A DNA stretch of 64,000 nucleotides from Corylus avellana (lineage: Eukaryota; Streptophyta; Magnoliopsida; Fagales; Betulaceae), in contig NC_081543.1 in NCBI RefSeq assembly GCF_901000735.1, positions 15,713,574 through 15,777,573 on the forward strand. Direction: 5' to 3'. Each line of letters starts with the position of its first letter. The stretch's first letter is position 1. Shown in pieces: positions 22,216 through 33,430 of the stretch. A program made the position numbers and the translations under genes. The notes under the pieces are model-generated. The model was not told the origin of the DNA. It worked only from the letters and a program-made list of their open reading frames with translations, and searched no databases.

Positions 22216-23258
22216 TCTATAATAGTACTCAAACTACAATTTTCTCGTGCGCAGAAATCATTTTTTTTTGGAGTGGCTCAATGAAGACATCCACTCTTTA
22301 TTATTACTATTTCTTTTGCTGTATTATATATTTTTTTATTATTACTGTTGGACATCTTTCTGTAAATGATATAAGGAGCTTGTGTAATTATTCTGTGATC
22401 ATTATAATCGTATTTGGCGGAGTTAAGAATTTGATGATTAATATGATGATTAGATGCATTAATGGAAGGTTTTTATCTTTTATTTTTTTATTTTTTTATT
22501 TTTTATTTTTATTTTTAATAAAATATACCCCCTCACATTTTAGACGCCTAACTATTCTTTTCCATTTTCTCATTTTTTTCAACTTTTCCCTTGGTCTTTT
22601 GACTCTTATCCGTATGCCGACACAACTTACTTTAAGAAAGAAAGTGAGTGATTTTGGAGGGAAAAGAAGGAGAAAAAAAAGAAAGAAAGTAGAGACGAAA
22701 GAAAGGAAAAGAAAAGGAAGGAACGAAGGAGGGGGTGTGTACTGTGTGTGGGGAAAAAGAAAACGAAGTGGGAGGCTTGTGTGTGAAATTCACGCATGGT
22801 TTTTTTCTTTTATTTTTTATTTCATAGTGTTGTCATTTTTTAATCAAAGTTCACATGGGTGCCTTCTTTTATTTAAGTGAAGTATGCACCAAAAGTCAAG
22901 TGGGAAGGAACCAAAAGGGAAGAACAGAGAGGAGAAAAAAAAAAACAAAATGAGAAAGCGGTGGGAAATTTTAGATGCAGCGTGATCACGACACTTATAT
23001 TAAATACGTTAAAGATGATGTATGATTGAGTGTGTGAATAATGAAGGTCGAGGGAAGGATGAGATTATTATTACTTTTACGATAGTGGGGAAATCATTAA
23101 GCATCTTTAATTTCTTATTAAATAAACACACCACTCTTTTAATGACTATATTTTTTATTTGTTACGCAGCACATAATTTTAATAAAATTTAATAATGATC
23201 ATTTTAAATTGAACGGTAACACATATATTTCGAATGGGATCTAAATAAATTCTTAGGG
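22216..23258. other. Intergenic, no gene supported
   Basis: A 230-codon open frame (22188-22880, +) is mostly phenylalanine, lysine and arginine from T-rich and purine-rich tracts (purine run about 22630-22760) and is not taken as a gene. Confidence 0.5.
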
Positions 23259-23261
23259 AAA

Positions 23262-23493
23262 TTCTAGTTTCTAAAATTTTAGACTAGGCCATCATTTTTC
23301 ATCTAAGGGTTAGTGTTCTGCCACGTGTCCCACTACTAATAAAATAATAAAATTCTCACTACTAATAAAATAATAAAATAATGAATATTTATTATTTTAT
23401 TAGTAGTAAAACACGTGGCAGAACAATGACCTTTGATGGAAAATGAACAGCCTGAATTTGAAATTTCAGAAACTGAAGTTTTTTAAGAATTTC
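23262..23493. mobile_element. Inverted-repeat MITE carrying paired G-boxes
   Basis: Arms of about 80 bp: GTTTCTAAAATTTTAGACTA...TTCTGCCACGTGT at the left is mirrored by ACACGTGGCAGAA...TGAAATTTCAGAAAC at the right. The inner part is itself palindromic (CTACTAATAAAATAATAAA and its complement). CACGTG occurs once in each arm (about 23321 and 23411). No clear target duplication could be read. Confidence 0.7.
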
Positions 23494-23499
23494 AGTAGA

Positions 23500-24420
23500 T
23501 CCTGATCCTTTAAAATAACTCTAAGAGGACTCTAATCCTCCTTATATCATTCATCGCCTAACTTTCATTTTTCTCAAGTTCTCTTCCTCAATATTCTACG
23601 TAACATGTTCCCCTCTTCTCATTATTTTATTTTTCTGTGGTTGCCGGCACTTCCTCAATCACTCACCCCCTAGTCAACGTATTTCACCACTTTCTTTCCT
23701 TTTCCTTATTTTTCTTCCTCCACTCCCACGCGGTCCCCCACGCGGCACTATACCAATTTCGTGGTTATACTTTTATGTCAATACTGCAATCTCAATAAAA
23801 ATCTCTCTACTATATTATTTCAACTCAATCAACATACATCTTATTAATGTAAGATCCTCATCCATTATTGATATATGTGTAAGTTCCCAAGCAAGGAATT
23901 CCATAACATTCATGATAAGTGTTCTCTCTTTTAGGTCTTGCAAGGTCAAGAAACAGAGAAAGAGAAACAGTCCTCTTTTGCTCCAAATATTAGGGCTTAA
24001 TAAGCATTTCCGGACATAATATGTATAAGACTTTTTCGGAGGCTTTGGAGACATACACATCAGGTACTCTATATCTTCTGTCATGTAATGTAACTAAGAA
24101 AAGAGAGACATTTAATTTAGTATGAGAAGCATGATAACGAACATCTTGATCATGATCAAGGATATTTACATTATGAATTTAAACTTTTAAGACAAATGAT
24201 GATTTAACATTTCTAATATTGAAAATTGAGTCAGCATTTTGGGGTACATCTATCTTGTTGCTTGAAAGGATGATACTAAGGATTTAATTTCAGGAAAATG
24301 CTCCAAATGATTTCACTTGAGCACATGATAGTGATATTTATGTTATCTCTTTCATTCTTTTTTTTTTGTTTTTTTTTTTTTCTTGCTTTAATTTGTAACA
24401 TTATCTTATTCTTGTCTATT
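23500..24420. other. Intergenic, nothing recognised
   Basis: A minus-strand frame at 24084-23815 (89 codons) is of normal composition but matches no family I know; it could be a fragment of a retroelement or transcript. Poly-T tracts lie near 24360-24382. Confidence 0.4.
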
Positions 24421-24475
24421 TGTAAACTATTTTAAATAGATGGGATCGGTAATAGTACATCACTATATCATACAG

Positions 24476-24735
24476 GTAGTGAGATGGTTATTGGATGATA
24501 GAATTGATACAAACGCTACAAATTTAGCGGGTTTTACAACTTTGGACATCTTAGAAGGGCAAACGCAAATTGACAACAATGAGATCAGGGATATGTTAGC
24601 TTCCTCTCTTCCAAGGGTTAGATCTCATGAAGTTTACCTCATATCTCTTGTCTTGTTTTGTATCAAGTTAGAGATATTTGTGCTTCATCAAAGAATGAAT
24701 ATGATAAATGTGTTGTTAGAGATATTTACCATTTT
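24476..24735 (+). pseudogene. Ankyrin/PGG gene exon 2 fragment
   Basis: Begins exactly after an acceptor-like CATACAG, as in the intact gene (VVRWLLDDRIDTNATNLAGF, TTLDILEGQTQI, then SHEVYL and FVLHQRMNM). This corresponds to the last ankyrin half-repeat and the linker before the PGG domain. Sequence breaks into A/T homopolymers at 24730, so the membrane domain is missing. There is no matching exon 1 upstream within 600 bp. Confidence 0.8.
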
Positions 24736-24739
24736 TTTT

Positions 24740-25256
24740 TTTTAAAAAAAAAATACCATTTTTATGAAAAAAAAATACAATTTTTTTTTTTAAAAAAAAA
24801 AAATACTAAATTAAAAAATGATCACACAGGATGTTATTGCTTGAGAAATTTTTTATATTTTATATTTTATTTTTAAAAAAGAAAAAAGTTTGGCCAAAGT
24901 TGTGAAAAAAATTATGCATTTATCATTTCTCATATAAAAAATACTTTGTTAAAGGATCCGAAATCTCCTTCAGTTAGAAAGAAAAAAAGATTTCTTTCTT
25001 TTTCATCCATCTCATTCAGACTTTATAGATTATACAATAATAAATTAGCGAATTAGTTATTGCTGACAAAGACACTTAAAACCAAACAAAAGCCAATAAG
25101 ATTCCAAGATGTCAAAAAAAAAAAATCAAAGTACAACTAACACAACTTGACAAAGCCCAGGTTCGCGGAATAGAAGCACAGTCCTTTACACTTCATAATC
25201 TTCTCATTTAAAGCCATTTTCTTAATTTTGTCCGACAGACTTTCACCTCTTCTAGA
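24740..25256 (+). promoter_or_regulatory. Upstream region of the intact ankyrin gene
   Basis: From about 25000 the sequence aligns with upstream regions of the other copies: GACAAAGACACTTAAAACC, AACAAAAGCCAATAAGATTC, CAAGATGT, then CAGTCCTTTACACTTCATAA and TCTTCTCATTTAAAGCCATT before the ATG. The CCTATAAA box seen in the paralogues (41428, 47478, 59817) is replaced here by non-TATA text near 25165-25180, so this gene may use a weaker core promoter. Confidence 0.55.
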
Positions 25257-26703
25257 ATGGATCAGAGTTTGAGGGATGTTGCTCAACAGGGAAACATTGA
25301 TGCCCTGTACGCATTGATACGGATGGATGTAAAAGTTTTGGATAGGATCGACGAGTTACCGTTTGTTGAGAGTCCTTTACATGTAGCTGCATTTGCGGGG
25401 CACACTCGATTTGCCTCAGAGATCATGAGGTTAAAGCAGTCATTTTCTAAGAAGCCTAATGAAGATGGCTTTACCCCTGTGCACCTTGCTTTGCAAAATA
25501 ACCAAACCGAAGTGGTGCGCCAGCTACTTGATGTTGATGAAGACCTTGTTCGTGTTCAAGGAAAGGAGGGTGTGACTCCTTTGCATTATGTAGCTCAAAC
25601 AGGAAATCTTGTTCTTTTGGCTGAATTTTTAAATGTTTGCCCCAAGTCTATAAAAAATGTAACAATTCGAAGAGATACTGCTTTTCATATTGCCCTGAAA
25701 AACAACCAGGTAGATGCTTTTAACATCCTTATGAACTGGTATGAGAGGACCAGGTTTAATGATAAGTTGGCCTCACATAACAAACAAGACAAAGATGCCT
25801 TATTGTCGGGCGTAGGGGACCTGCTGAATTCAAAGGATGAGGAAGGCAACACTTTGTTGCACGTTGCAGTATCTCAAAATCAACTACAGGCAAGTTCTCT
25901 CCACTCATAGTTTCTATATATTAAGAAATATTGAGTCGGCATTTTAGTGCTCTATTTTGTTGCTCGAATGAATGATATTAAGGATTCAATTTTAGAAACA
26001 TGCTAAAAATTGACTTCAAATGATTTTTTTTTTTTCTTTAATTTGTAACATTACCTTATTGTACGTTTTCCATTTTGAAGTGACGGGATTACTAATTGTG
26101 CATGACTGCGTCATACAGGTCGTGGAGCGATTATTGAATAGTGATGGAGTTACAATAAACTCTGAGAATTTAGAGGGCTGTACCATCTGGCAAGGGCAAA
26201 GGCCAATCAGCCGTGAGATGGAGCATATGCTACATGAAGCTAGAGAAGTTTTACGTCTTTCTCCTAGTCGTAGAGCTATTACTCATGAAGTTTACCTCAG
26301 ATATAACTTTGATCGTGATTTCCAAACGTTTATGCTTCGTCTACAAATGCGTCTACCGAATGAGTTGCGTAGTATCCTGTTGGTAGTTGCGGTGCTTTAT
26401 TTAACAATCAACTTCCAATTGGTACTCACCCCCCCGGGAGGACTTTGGCAAGATAACTGCGATCCTCAACACAATCCAGTCGGTAATTGCACAGTCCCAC
26501 ACCAGGCAGGGAAGGTAATCATGGATGACCACTATTTCTTCCTACTTTATGATATTTTTAATTTTATCAGCTTTTGTATAACAATGGGCCTATTAATCGT
26601 ACTCCTCCCATGGAGTAGTCCTCTTTGTTTAGTTTTCCTACTACCCATGTTTCTCCTCTTTTTTTGCTATGCAATTGCACATGATATCGTGACTCCATCT
26701 TGA
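25257..26703 (+). CDS. Ankyrin repeat protein with C-terminal PGG membrane domain (BDA1/ACD6-like), intact
   Basis: Two exons: 25257-25889 (211 codons) and 26119-26703 (194 codons plus stop), phase 0 junction, 405 aa. The start ATG follows a conserved 5'UTR and begins MDQSLRDVAQQGN, as in the paralogues. Ankyrin repeats lie at about residues 38-68, 70-100, 104-135, 138-165 and 196-225 (SPLHVAAFAGH, GFTPVHLALQNN, GVTPLHYVAQTGN, DTAFHIALKNN, GNTLLHVAVSQNQ). The PGG domain starts at about residue 292, with a first membrane helix about 295-314, PPGG at 316-319, and helices at about 350-374 and 379-398. The protein stops at TPS, where the copy at 50839-51372 goes on for about 50 residues with another helix. 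The intron donor is GC. Family members such as Arabidopsis BDA1 and ACD6 act at membranes in immune and cell-death control; that role here is inference. Confidence 0.9.
25890..26118 (+). other. GC-AG intron of the intact ankyrin gene
   Basis: 229 bp, donor CAG|GCAAGT, acceptor ATACAG|GTCGTG. The equivalent sites in the copies at 42175 and 60475 read GAG|GTAAGT, so alignment fixes the donor position. The copy at 49304 has the same GC donor. Confidence 0.8.
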
Positions 26704-27085
26704 TTTAGTAAACTAGATCATAGTTGGTGGTGAAGTTTGTCTGTCCTACTTTCGTTGTTTCTAAGTGGCACTTTTTTCGAGAGCTACCAATAACTTGTAG
26801 AGGATTCCCTTCTGGCCCAAACTTTACGTTGAACCGGTGATGTTAGACTACACAGAAGTAAGGTGCATGCGAACCAATTGGTTAGTCGGCTGGTAAAAGA
26901 AGATTTCATGGAAAAGATCAAAATTATTTCCTATATGCTTTCACCTTTTATCAGGAAGGTTATTGTATTTCATTTCAGTTTTATCAATATTTCTTTGTAA
27001 TCCAAGACTGTGAAAAAGATAATTTCTTTTACATTCTGTCTCTCATTCTAACAAAATACTGATAAAGTAATGATTATACTCCAAA
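26704..27085 (+). other. 3' untranslated/flanking region of the ankyrin gene
   Basis: Conserved with 1756-2130 up to TGATTATACTCCAAAA, where it is interrupted by the minisatellite element that begins near 27087. Confidence 0.6.
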
Positions 27086-27086
27086 A

Positions 27087-27399
27087 TTCGACTGTGAGCA
27101 TCTCATTTTTAAATCAACGGACCTTGCCAAGACCCGCCTAGAATCTCGTCAGGACTTGCTCGGTACCCGCCCGGAACTTGACTGGGACTCGTCCAGTACC
27201 CTCTCGGGACCGCACCAGGACCTGCTCGGGGCCTGACCGAACTTGAACGGGACCCGCCCGGACCTACCCAGAACTTGCTCGAGACTCGACCGGTACTTGC
27301 CCGGGACCCACTTGGTACCTGACAGGGACTCGCTCGGGACTTGACTAGGACATGCCTGGGACTTGACCAAGACCTACCCGGGCCCCGCCAAGGACCCAC
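27087..27399. repeat. GC-rich minisatellite (GGGACTTGCCC-like), left side of gap
   Basis: Degenerate repeats with a ~10-20 bp rhythm around CGGGACTTG and GACCCGCC. The lead-in GAGCATCTCATTTT and GGACCTTGCCAAGAC is shared with 39075-39120, which heads a matching array. Proline/glycine-rich open frames on both strands are by-products. The right end lies in the assembly gap. Confidence 0.8.
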
Positions 27400-28005
27400 N
27401 NNNNNNNNNNNNNNNNNNNNNNNNNNNNNNNNNNNNNNNNNNNNNNNNNNNNNNNNNNNNNNNNNNNNNNNNNNNNNNNNNNNNNNNNNNNNNNNNNNNN
27501 NNNNNNNNNNNNNNNNNNNNNNNNNNNNNNNNNNNNNNNNNNNNNNNNNNNNNNNNNNNNNNNNNNNNNNNNNNNNNNNNNNNNNNNNNNNNNNNNNNNN
27601 NNNNNNNNNNNNNNNNNNNNNNNNNNNNNNNNNNNNNNNNNNNNNNNNNNNNNNNNNNNNNNNNNNNNNNNNNNNNNNNNNNNNNNNNNNNNNNNNNNNN
27701 NNNNNNNNNNNNNNNNNNNNNNNNNNNNNNNNNNNNNNNNNNNNNNNNNNNNNNNNNNNNNNNNNNNNNNNNNNNNNNNNNNNNNNNNNNNNNNNNNNNN
27801 NNNNNNNNNNNNNNNNNNNNNNNNNNNNNNNNNNNNNNNNNNNNNNNNNNNNNNNNNNNNNNNNNNNNNNNNNNNNNNNNNNNNNNNNNNNNNNNNNNNN
27901 NNNNNNNNNNNNNNNNNNNNNNNNNNNNNNNNNNNNNNNNNNNNNNNNNNNNNNNNNNNNNNNNNNNNNNNNNNNNNNNNNNNNNNNNNNNNNNNNNNNN
28001 NNNNN
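27400..28005. other. Assembly gap (606 N)
   Basis: Run of N flanked by the minisatellite and a T tract; open frames through it are artefacts. Confidence 0.99.
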
Positions 28006-28510
28006 TTTTTTTTTTTTTTTTTTTCTGGTAATTTAAGTGTATTAGATTACAAAAATCATCCATACAGAATATTTTGCACTTTAAAATACTAAAGAACATT
28101 AACAAACATAACAGATTAATGTCAACCTTACAATTAAAACTAACAAAATCAACTAAAATGCTAAAGAACATTAAACAAACATAACAAATTAATCCCAACA
28201 GTACAATCATTCATACAGAATCAACTAAAATGTTAAAGAACATTAAACAAATATAACATATTAATCTCCACCTCACAATTCCATACATAATCAACTAACA
28301 TAATCAACTAAAATTTTAAAAAATAGTTATTAATGATAATATCATATATATATATTTCTTATATGTTTTTATATTAATATATACATATATTATATATATA
28401 ATATATATAGACATATGCATAAATAAATAAATAAGAAACAAAGGTATATAATATATTTGTTATTATTGAGTAAATGAGTAATGTTGATTATATATTGTTA
28501 TTTGTTACTT
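28006..28510. other. AT-rich DNA with short repeats
   Basis: T tract to 28024, then several copies of AATCAACTAAAATG...AAAGAACATTAAACAAA about 60-75 bp apart (28080-28260), then TA-rich microsatellite-like DNA (28340-28420). No gene. Confidence 0.55.
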
Positions 28511-28514
28511 GATA

Positions 28515-28732
28515 AAAAATATACGAGTCGAGCCTAATAAGCGAGGAGAGCCTTATACGAGCCGAGCTCACGAGCTTAGCCGAGTCGAGCCAAGATTGCT
28601 TCGTTTAATATTTGAACCAGGATTTGTGTTCACGAAGCGCTTCATTTAATATTCGAGTCGAGCACGAGCCGAGCTTATGCGAGCCGAGCCCGAGCTTGCT
28701 CGCGAGACGCTTCGCTCACTTAACAGCCCTAT
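28515..28732. repeat. GAGCCGAGC-type dispersed repeat, copy 1
   Basis: Words such as CGAGCCGAGCTTATGCGAGC, TTGTGTTCACGAAGCG, TTCATTTAATATTCGAGTCG. The same ordered text occurs at 40270-40456. It ends CACTTAACAGCCCTA. Probably the end of a DNA element. Confidence 0.7.
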
Positions 28733-28739
28733 ATACGTG

Positions 28740-29169
28740 TCATTACACATTCGTCCTCGGCGCCAACGAGTCCTATAGACAACAGACGTTTTCCCTTTAG
28801 TCAGCACTCGACGATTGTGGTTTTAATGTGCCAGAGCATGGATCGCGTGATTCTCACGAGCTTTTGTGTGAGCCTGCCACCGCTGTTTGTGGTTTTTTAT
28901 TTTTTGTTTGTTTATGTTGTTCTAGCTTTCAAAGTCGAGACACAAACTTACGTGGTTCGACAATGTGCCTATGTCCACAGGAGACAGTGCGGCTATATTT
29001 TACTATTCAATGATTTAGGGTTACAACATAACATATTTATAGAAAAACCCTAATTGTAAGTATTTTGAAAAATCCCAAAATACCTCCCACAACTTATTTG
29101 TCCCTAGGCCCACATAAATTAGTTACACCCCATAGCCCAATAGTAGAATATGAGCTACTTGTTCCAACA
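28740..29169 (-). repeat. 3' LTR (partial) of a minus-strand Copia element
   Basis: Minus-strand LTR start TGTTGGAACAAGTAGC at 29169, directly after a purine tract (AAGGTGGAGAT). It includes a TATA-type TCTATAAATATG near 29032-29043. The other boundary is not clear; no TG...CA end with target duplication was found before the repeat that ends at 28732. Confidence 0.65.
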
Positions 29170-29171
29170 AT

Positions 29172-30081
29172 CTCCACCTTGGCGAGTATTCACCTCTTTG
29201 AAGATAATCAAGTATTAGGCCTCTACCTATAACTAATAGGTTTGGGGATGCCGTCTCCTCTCCTTTCTAGCACTTGGAGACATTTGTCAAGTCTAAGCAA
29301 TGCTTGAACTTGTCTGTGGTAATAAACTTCGTCAACAGGTCCGCTGCATTCTCAGAAGTGTGAATCTTCTCAAGTAAGAATTACCTGTAGCAACCAATTC
29401 TCTGGTCTTGTGAAACCTCACATCAATGTGCTTGGTTATCGCATGATACTCCTGGTTCTTTGCCAAATAAATGGCATTCTGACTGTCACAATACAACGGA
29501 ACTCCACCTTGCTAAATACCAAGCTCCCTGACTAACCCTGTGAGCCACAAAGCTTCCGTTGCAACCTCAGCCACCGCCATGTACTCTGCCTCAATCGTGG
29601 ACATCGCAACCGTGGAGTGATTCATAGACCTTCAACATATGGGTCCTCCTACAAGAGTGAACATATAACCTGTGGTCAATCTCCTGTCATCCAAGTCCCC
29701 TGCATAATCTGCATCTACATATCCCACAACTGATAAATCACTCTTCTGTCTGACAAAAGTGATGTCATGGTCTGTAGTGCCTTTCAAGTATCTGAAAATC
29801 CATTTAACTGCATCCATGTGCTGTCTCCCCAGATTTGCCATGTATTTGCTCACCACACTCATTGCTTGAGCCAAATTTGGCCTGGTAGATACCATAACAT
29901 ACATCAGACACCCCACTGCACTGGCATATGAGACCTTAGACATGTCTTCAGCTTCTTCAACTGTCTTTGGACATTGTGAGGTAGACAAACGAAAATGATT
30001 CCCCAAAGGTGTACTCATCAATTTCACATTCTCCATGCTAAACATCTCCAACACCTTCTTCACATAGCCGGCTTGAAACAA
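29172..30081 (-). pseudogene. Copia RNase H / C-terminal pol fragment
   Basis: Minus-strand reading: GYVKKVLEMFSMENVKLMST, VSYASAVGCLMYVMVSTRPN, MDAVKWIFRYLKGT, VGYVDADYAGDLDDRRLTTG, then after a frame break AMSTIEAEYMAVAEV, GVPLYCDSQNAIYLAKN and KHIDVRFH. This is the RNase H end of a Ty1/Copia polyprotein with at least two stops. It is cut off at 30082, where a foldback half-element begins. Confidence 0.9.
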
Positions 30082-30082
30082 T

Positions 30083-30343
30083 TAAAAAGACTAAATTATT
30101 CTTGAATTTTCATTTTTTTTTTTTAATTTGTAATTTTAAATTAATGGTAAATTTGGAATTTTATAAAATTTTTAGGGGTATAAAGGTTATTTCATCACTT
30201 TTAATATCAAGAAACTAAAGGGTGATATATATTGCTTCAAATTGAAAGTTTGGGGTGTAAATTTAATTGAGAGGTTTTAAAATTTGTGGGATCTTTTCAA
30301 ATCGCGTGGTAGTTCAAGGATCCTTAATTTGTGAAGTCTCTCC
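30083..30343. mobile_element. Half of a Mutator-like foldback element
   Basis: Matches the right half of the elements at 11694-12099 and 40588-40987 (AATTGAAAGTTTGGGGTG, AATTGAGAGGTTTTAAAATT, GTAGTTCAAGGATCCTTAAT, GTGAAGTCTCTCC). The left arm is missing. Confidence 0.65.
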
Positions 30344-30349
30344 AATTTC

Positions 30350-31035
30350 TTACAAATTGACTAGTTTTAGTAGTTTAAAATTGACATGCAATTAAAAAAA
30401 CATATGTGAAAAGTATATACTATTAAAAAAATATGCACTTTGCACATATTAAAGGACACACCATTTTTAGATTGTGATTTGTACAAACTAATTTGTAAAA
30501 AATTTCTATCCATGCCTAATGCTTTATTAACCAAAATGGGGGCCGTCCTAGCTACATGCATTACGAGACTTACGAACTTAAGAGGTCTTAAGTTTTGAAC
30601 TTCCTGTGTTCCTTTCTTCGTGAAAATATATGGCAACATTTAAAAAAAATTAAAAAATAAATAAACAGACAAACAAACATACAAAAAAGTTTATTAGCTT
30701 TCTAGATCGACCAAGTGTACATCTAGTTTTGTACGAACAAAAAGAAGTAATATCAACCCCGTTAACCTAGCCTTAATCCTAGCAAGTTCTTAATTATGTC
30801 CGGCCTTTTTCTCTTAAAAGAACATGTAAACTTAGAACCCGAACTGATAAATAAATTATATTAATTTGATAAACATGTACTCATAAATAAAGTTTTATTA
30901 TTTTTTATTTATTTGGTGAGTGAACCAAATGAAAATTACTAGCTATTTTGTTGAGGTTTCTGAGTAGTGTTTTGTGATTTTTAGTGATTTGGCTCACCAA
31001 AATAGTTAAAAAAACTAGGTTGATGAGGCTGCTAA
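30350..31035. other. Intergenic, no gene seen
   Basis: A 90-codon minus-strand frame (30639-30367) has no recognisable family. AT-rich throughout. Confidence 0.45.
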
Positions 31036-31039
31036 GAAT

Positions 31040-31890
31040 GCTAGTTGGTTAGTTTGTTCATGAAAGAAGCTTATTGTACTTTCAAATAGATATTTGTAAA
31101 AAAAAAAAAAAAAAGGAAAAGATATTTGTAATTGAATACGTTATCAAATAGATATACTTTTTTCTATATTCAACCATTTTTTCTAACAAAATACTTATAA
31201 AAAAAATTAATTATACTACAAAAAAAAAAAAAAAAAAAAATTCTCCTGGAGAGCCATGGAGCTCATTCCAGTGGCCATAAGGAGCCATGGAGGTTGAGGT
31301 TGGTGAGAAATTGAGGTAAAATGAATAGGAAAAATGCTTGGTATATACATAGTTGGTTCGGGCCCTAAGCATTTTCTCAGCCGAGCCTTGAGTTAAAAAG
31401 GGCCTTACTTGGCCCGAGTTGCCGAGTTTTAAATAAATGCTCGGTGCACTGCTAGGCCCTAAATGAAGGCTGGGCTCCGCCCAATTAAGCTATTTCTCCA
31501 TCAATGAGGGCCGGACTTGGCCTAGTAGGGCTTTCAATTTATAAATAAATAAAAGTATATTAACCACAAACTTGGAATAATACTTTAGTCTTTATACTCA
31601 TAAAATTAGTCTTAGAAAATTAAAAAAATTAATATAAAAAGTTTAAGAGAATACGTATACCACCCCCTTCCTCTGCTAATCCTAATATAAATAATTTGGT
31701 GCTTTCCCAAATTAAACACATCTGCCTGCCGACTGCCGTGGCATTTATGGATGGAGTTCAAATTTGTGGGCTTTTTACTTCAATTTATCATTGAGCAGAA
31801 ATCAAAATAGTCTATGAAGGTTTACTTGCTCCCTAATATAAGGTGTGATGGTATTCATCAACTCCATTACATAGATCGTCCATGTTCATT
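31040..31890. repeat. Ankyrin-unit 3' flank block, copy 2
   Basis: Begins with 3'UTR-like text (GTTGGTTAGTTTGTTCATGA, CTAACAAAATACTTATAAA), then the CCATGGAGCTCATTCCAGTG block, GGCCC/GGCCTAG words, GTATATTAACCACAAAC, CCTTCCTCTGCTAATCCTAA and GGTGTGATGGTATTCATCAA. The same order recurs at 44630-45210, 51418-51990 and 56090-57075. No coding part remains. Confidence 0.7.
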
Positions 31891-31899
31891 CAAAGCAAC

Positions 31900-32205
31900 A
31901 CTTGAAGTAAATCAGTAGATGTATATCTTCTTTTGGCCACACCCGGAGGGGAAAAAAAAATCACTGAAAAGGATTTCTTCATAAACAAGCCCACTTATTT
32001 TTTGGGACCCTCCTATTCCCTCACGAAACCCACTTTTGTTTCGCCTGTGCCACGATGCTTAACTTTTTCATTTTTCTTCTTTTTCATTCTTTTGTTACGG
32101 TGGTGTTCTGGCTATTATTCCATGGTTTGAACTTTCAACTTTGCCCAGGAAAAGAAGAAGAAAAAAAGAAGCTCATCTGAAAGAGCTCCATCTCCATCCA
32201 GCAAA
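31900..32205. other. Unassigned DNA next to Copia element
   Basis: A 65-codon frame (31933-32130) has no recognisable family. It stands where the 5' part of the Copia left LTR should be, so the LTR appears to have been replaced or deleted here. Confidence 0.4.
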
Positions 32206-32305
32206 CTACGTTATATTACGAGTATTCAATTCAAGTGCTTAAAGAACAATGGCTAGAGGTTAGTCTTTCTTTTATGTTTATATAATTTTCTCCTAATTTC
32301 TTACA
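32206..32305 (+). repeat. Left LTR remnant of Copia element
   Basis: ACGAGTATTCAATTCAAGTG through CTAATTTCTTACA matches the last 95 bp of the right LTR with few differences. Confidence 0.85.
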
Positions 32306-32309
32306 TTAG

Positions 32310-32323
32310 TGGTATCAAAGCCT
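32310..32323 (+). other. Primer-binding site (initiator Met tRNA type)
   Basis: TGGTATCAAAGCCT, close to the standard TGGTATCAGAGC. Confidence 0.75.
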
Positions 32324-33430
32324 ACTTCTGTGTCATGTTGTTTAGTATCAATCTGTTGAATTTTAGTACGTAGAATGATTGAATGTTTGTATTAGGACTA
32401 CGGTTGTTGTGAGATTTTTGTTTTGGGTTTCAAGTTTTATAATAGGTATGGTTTCATGGTTTGGCCGGATCTTTAAAATTTATTGTTTATGATGCTTTTG
32501 TGGTTTTAGAAGATTAATCTCATTGGTTTTCTATTGTGCAAAATACTCTATTTTTACAATTTTGGAATTGTTAAAAAACGAGATTAAGATTTTCGGCCAT
32601 GCCATTTTTCTTTAAAATGATGATTTCTTTTCATTTTTTTTGAATACCCATATGTTTCCAAAGCCATAAATTAGTAGTCTTTATAAAATTGGGTTTCAGT
32701 GCGAAAATTTGATGAAAAATGAGAAAACCCATTTTTAGACCCGTTTAGGGCGAGACCCGACCCAGATCCGTTTTTAGACCCGGCTGAAGGTAGGGGAAAG
32801 GGGATGAAGTTCCCTACCCGAATGCAGCCCACTCGCGTGCTGGGCGCGTCCAATACACACGCCACTTAAAAGAAAAGGGAATTCCCTCAATTAATGGGGA
32901 GTTGCCAGCGGTGGGATTCAAACCCCACAACACTTGTTTTTGCATGGCCGGCTTTACCATCAAGACATGTGTTGTTTTGGTTTGATATGCATTTAGTTAT
33001 TTATATATACAATGTTATGCCATTCTGAAATTACAAATTTAATGATGGAAAGTGCCTTTTATTGTGCATTAAGAATAGCTACAGCATCTTAAAATACAAT
33101 GATGTGAAATTTTATAATGGCATTTCATATTGTAATTAAGTTGTCATAGTGATTACTTGGCCCTACAGGAAAGTGATCATTTTATATGACTTAATTAGAA
33201 TAAGACAGTAAAAAAGATATTAGAAAAATTGGATACCTAATACCCACAGGTCCAGGATCTATTTTTCTTAAGCATTTATAAAATTTACTAGTCTTATTAT
33301 GAAGATATACAAACAAATCTTATGCATAAGGTGATCTTTACCCACAGGGAGATCTTGATTTGTTCATGAATTTGACATTGGTTGATTCATACTATAGTTT
33401 GTGTTTATTTCAAAGCGTTAATGCCTATTC

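Noticed and set aside
22188..22880. 230-codon + strand open frame
   Set aside because: Composition (Phe/Ile from T runs, Lys/Arg from purine run) is a by-product of low-complexity DNA; no domain or splice context.
23815..24084. Minus-strand 89-codon frame as a gene
   Set aside because: Normal composition, but no recognised family, no start context and no neighbouring exons; left as unassigned.
27341..28210. Long open frames across the N gap on both strands
   Set aside because: They consist mainly of N-encoded X; artefacts of the gap.
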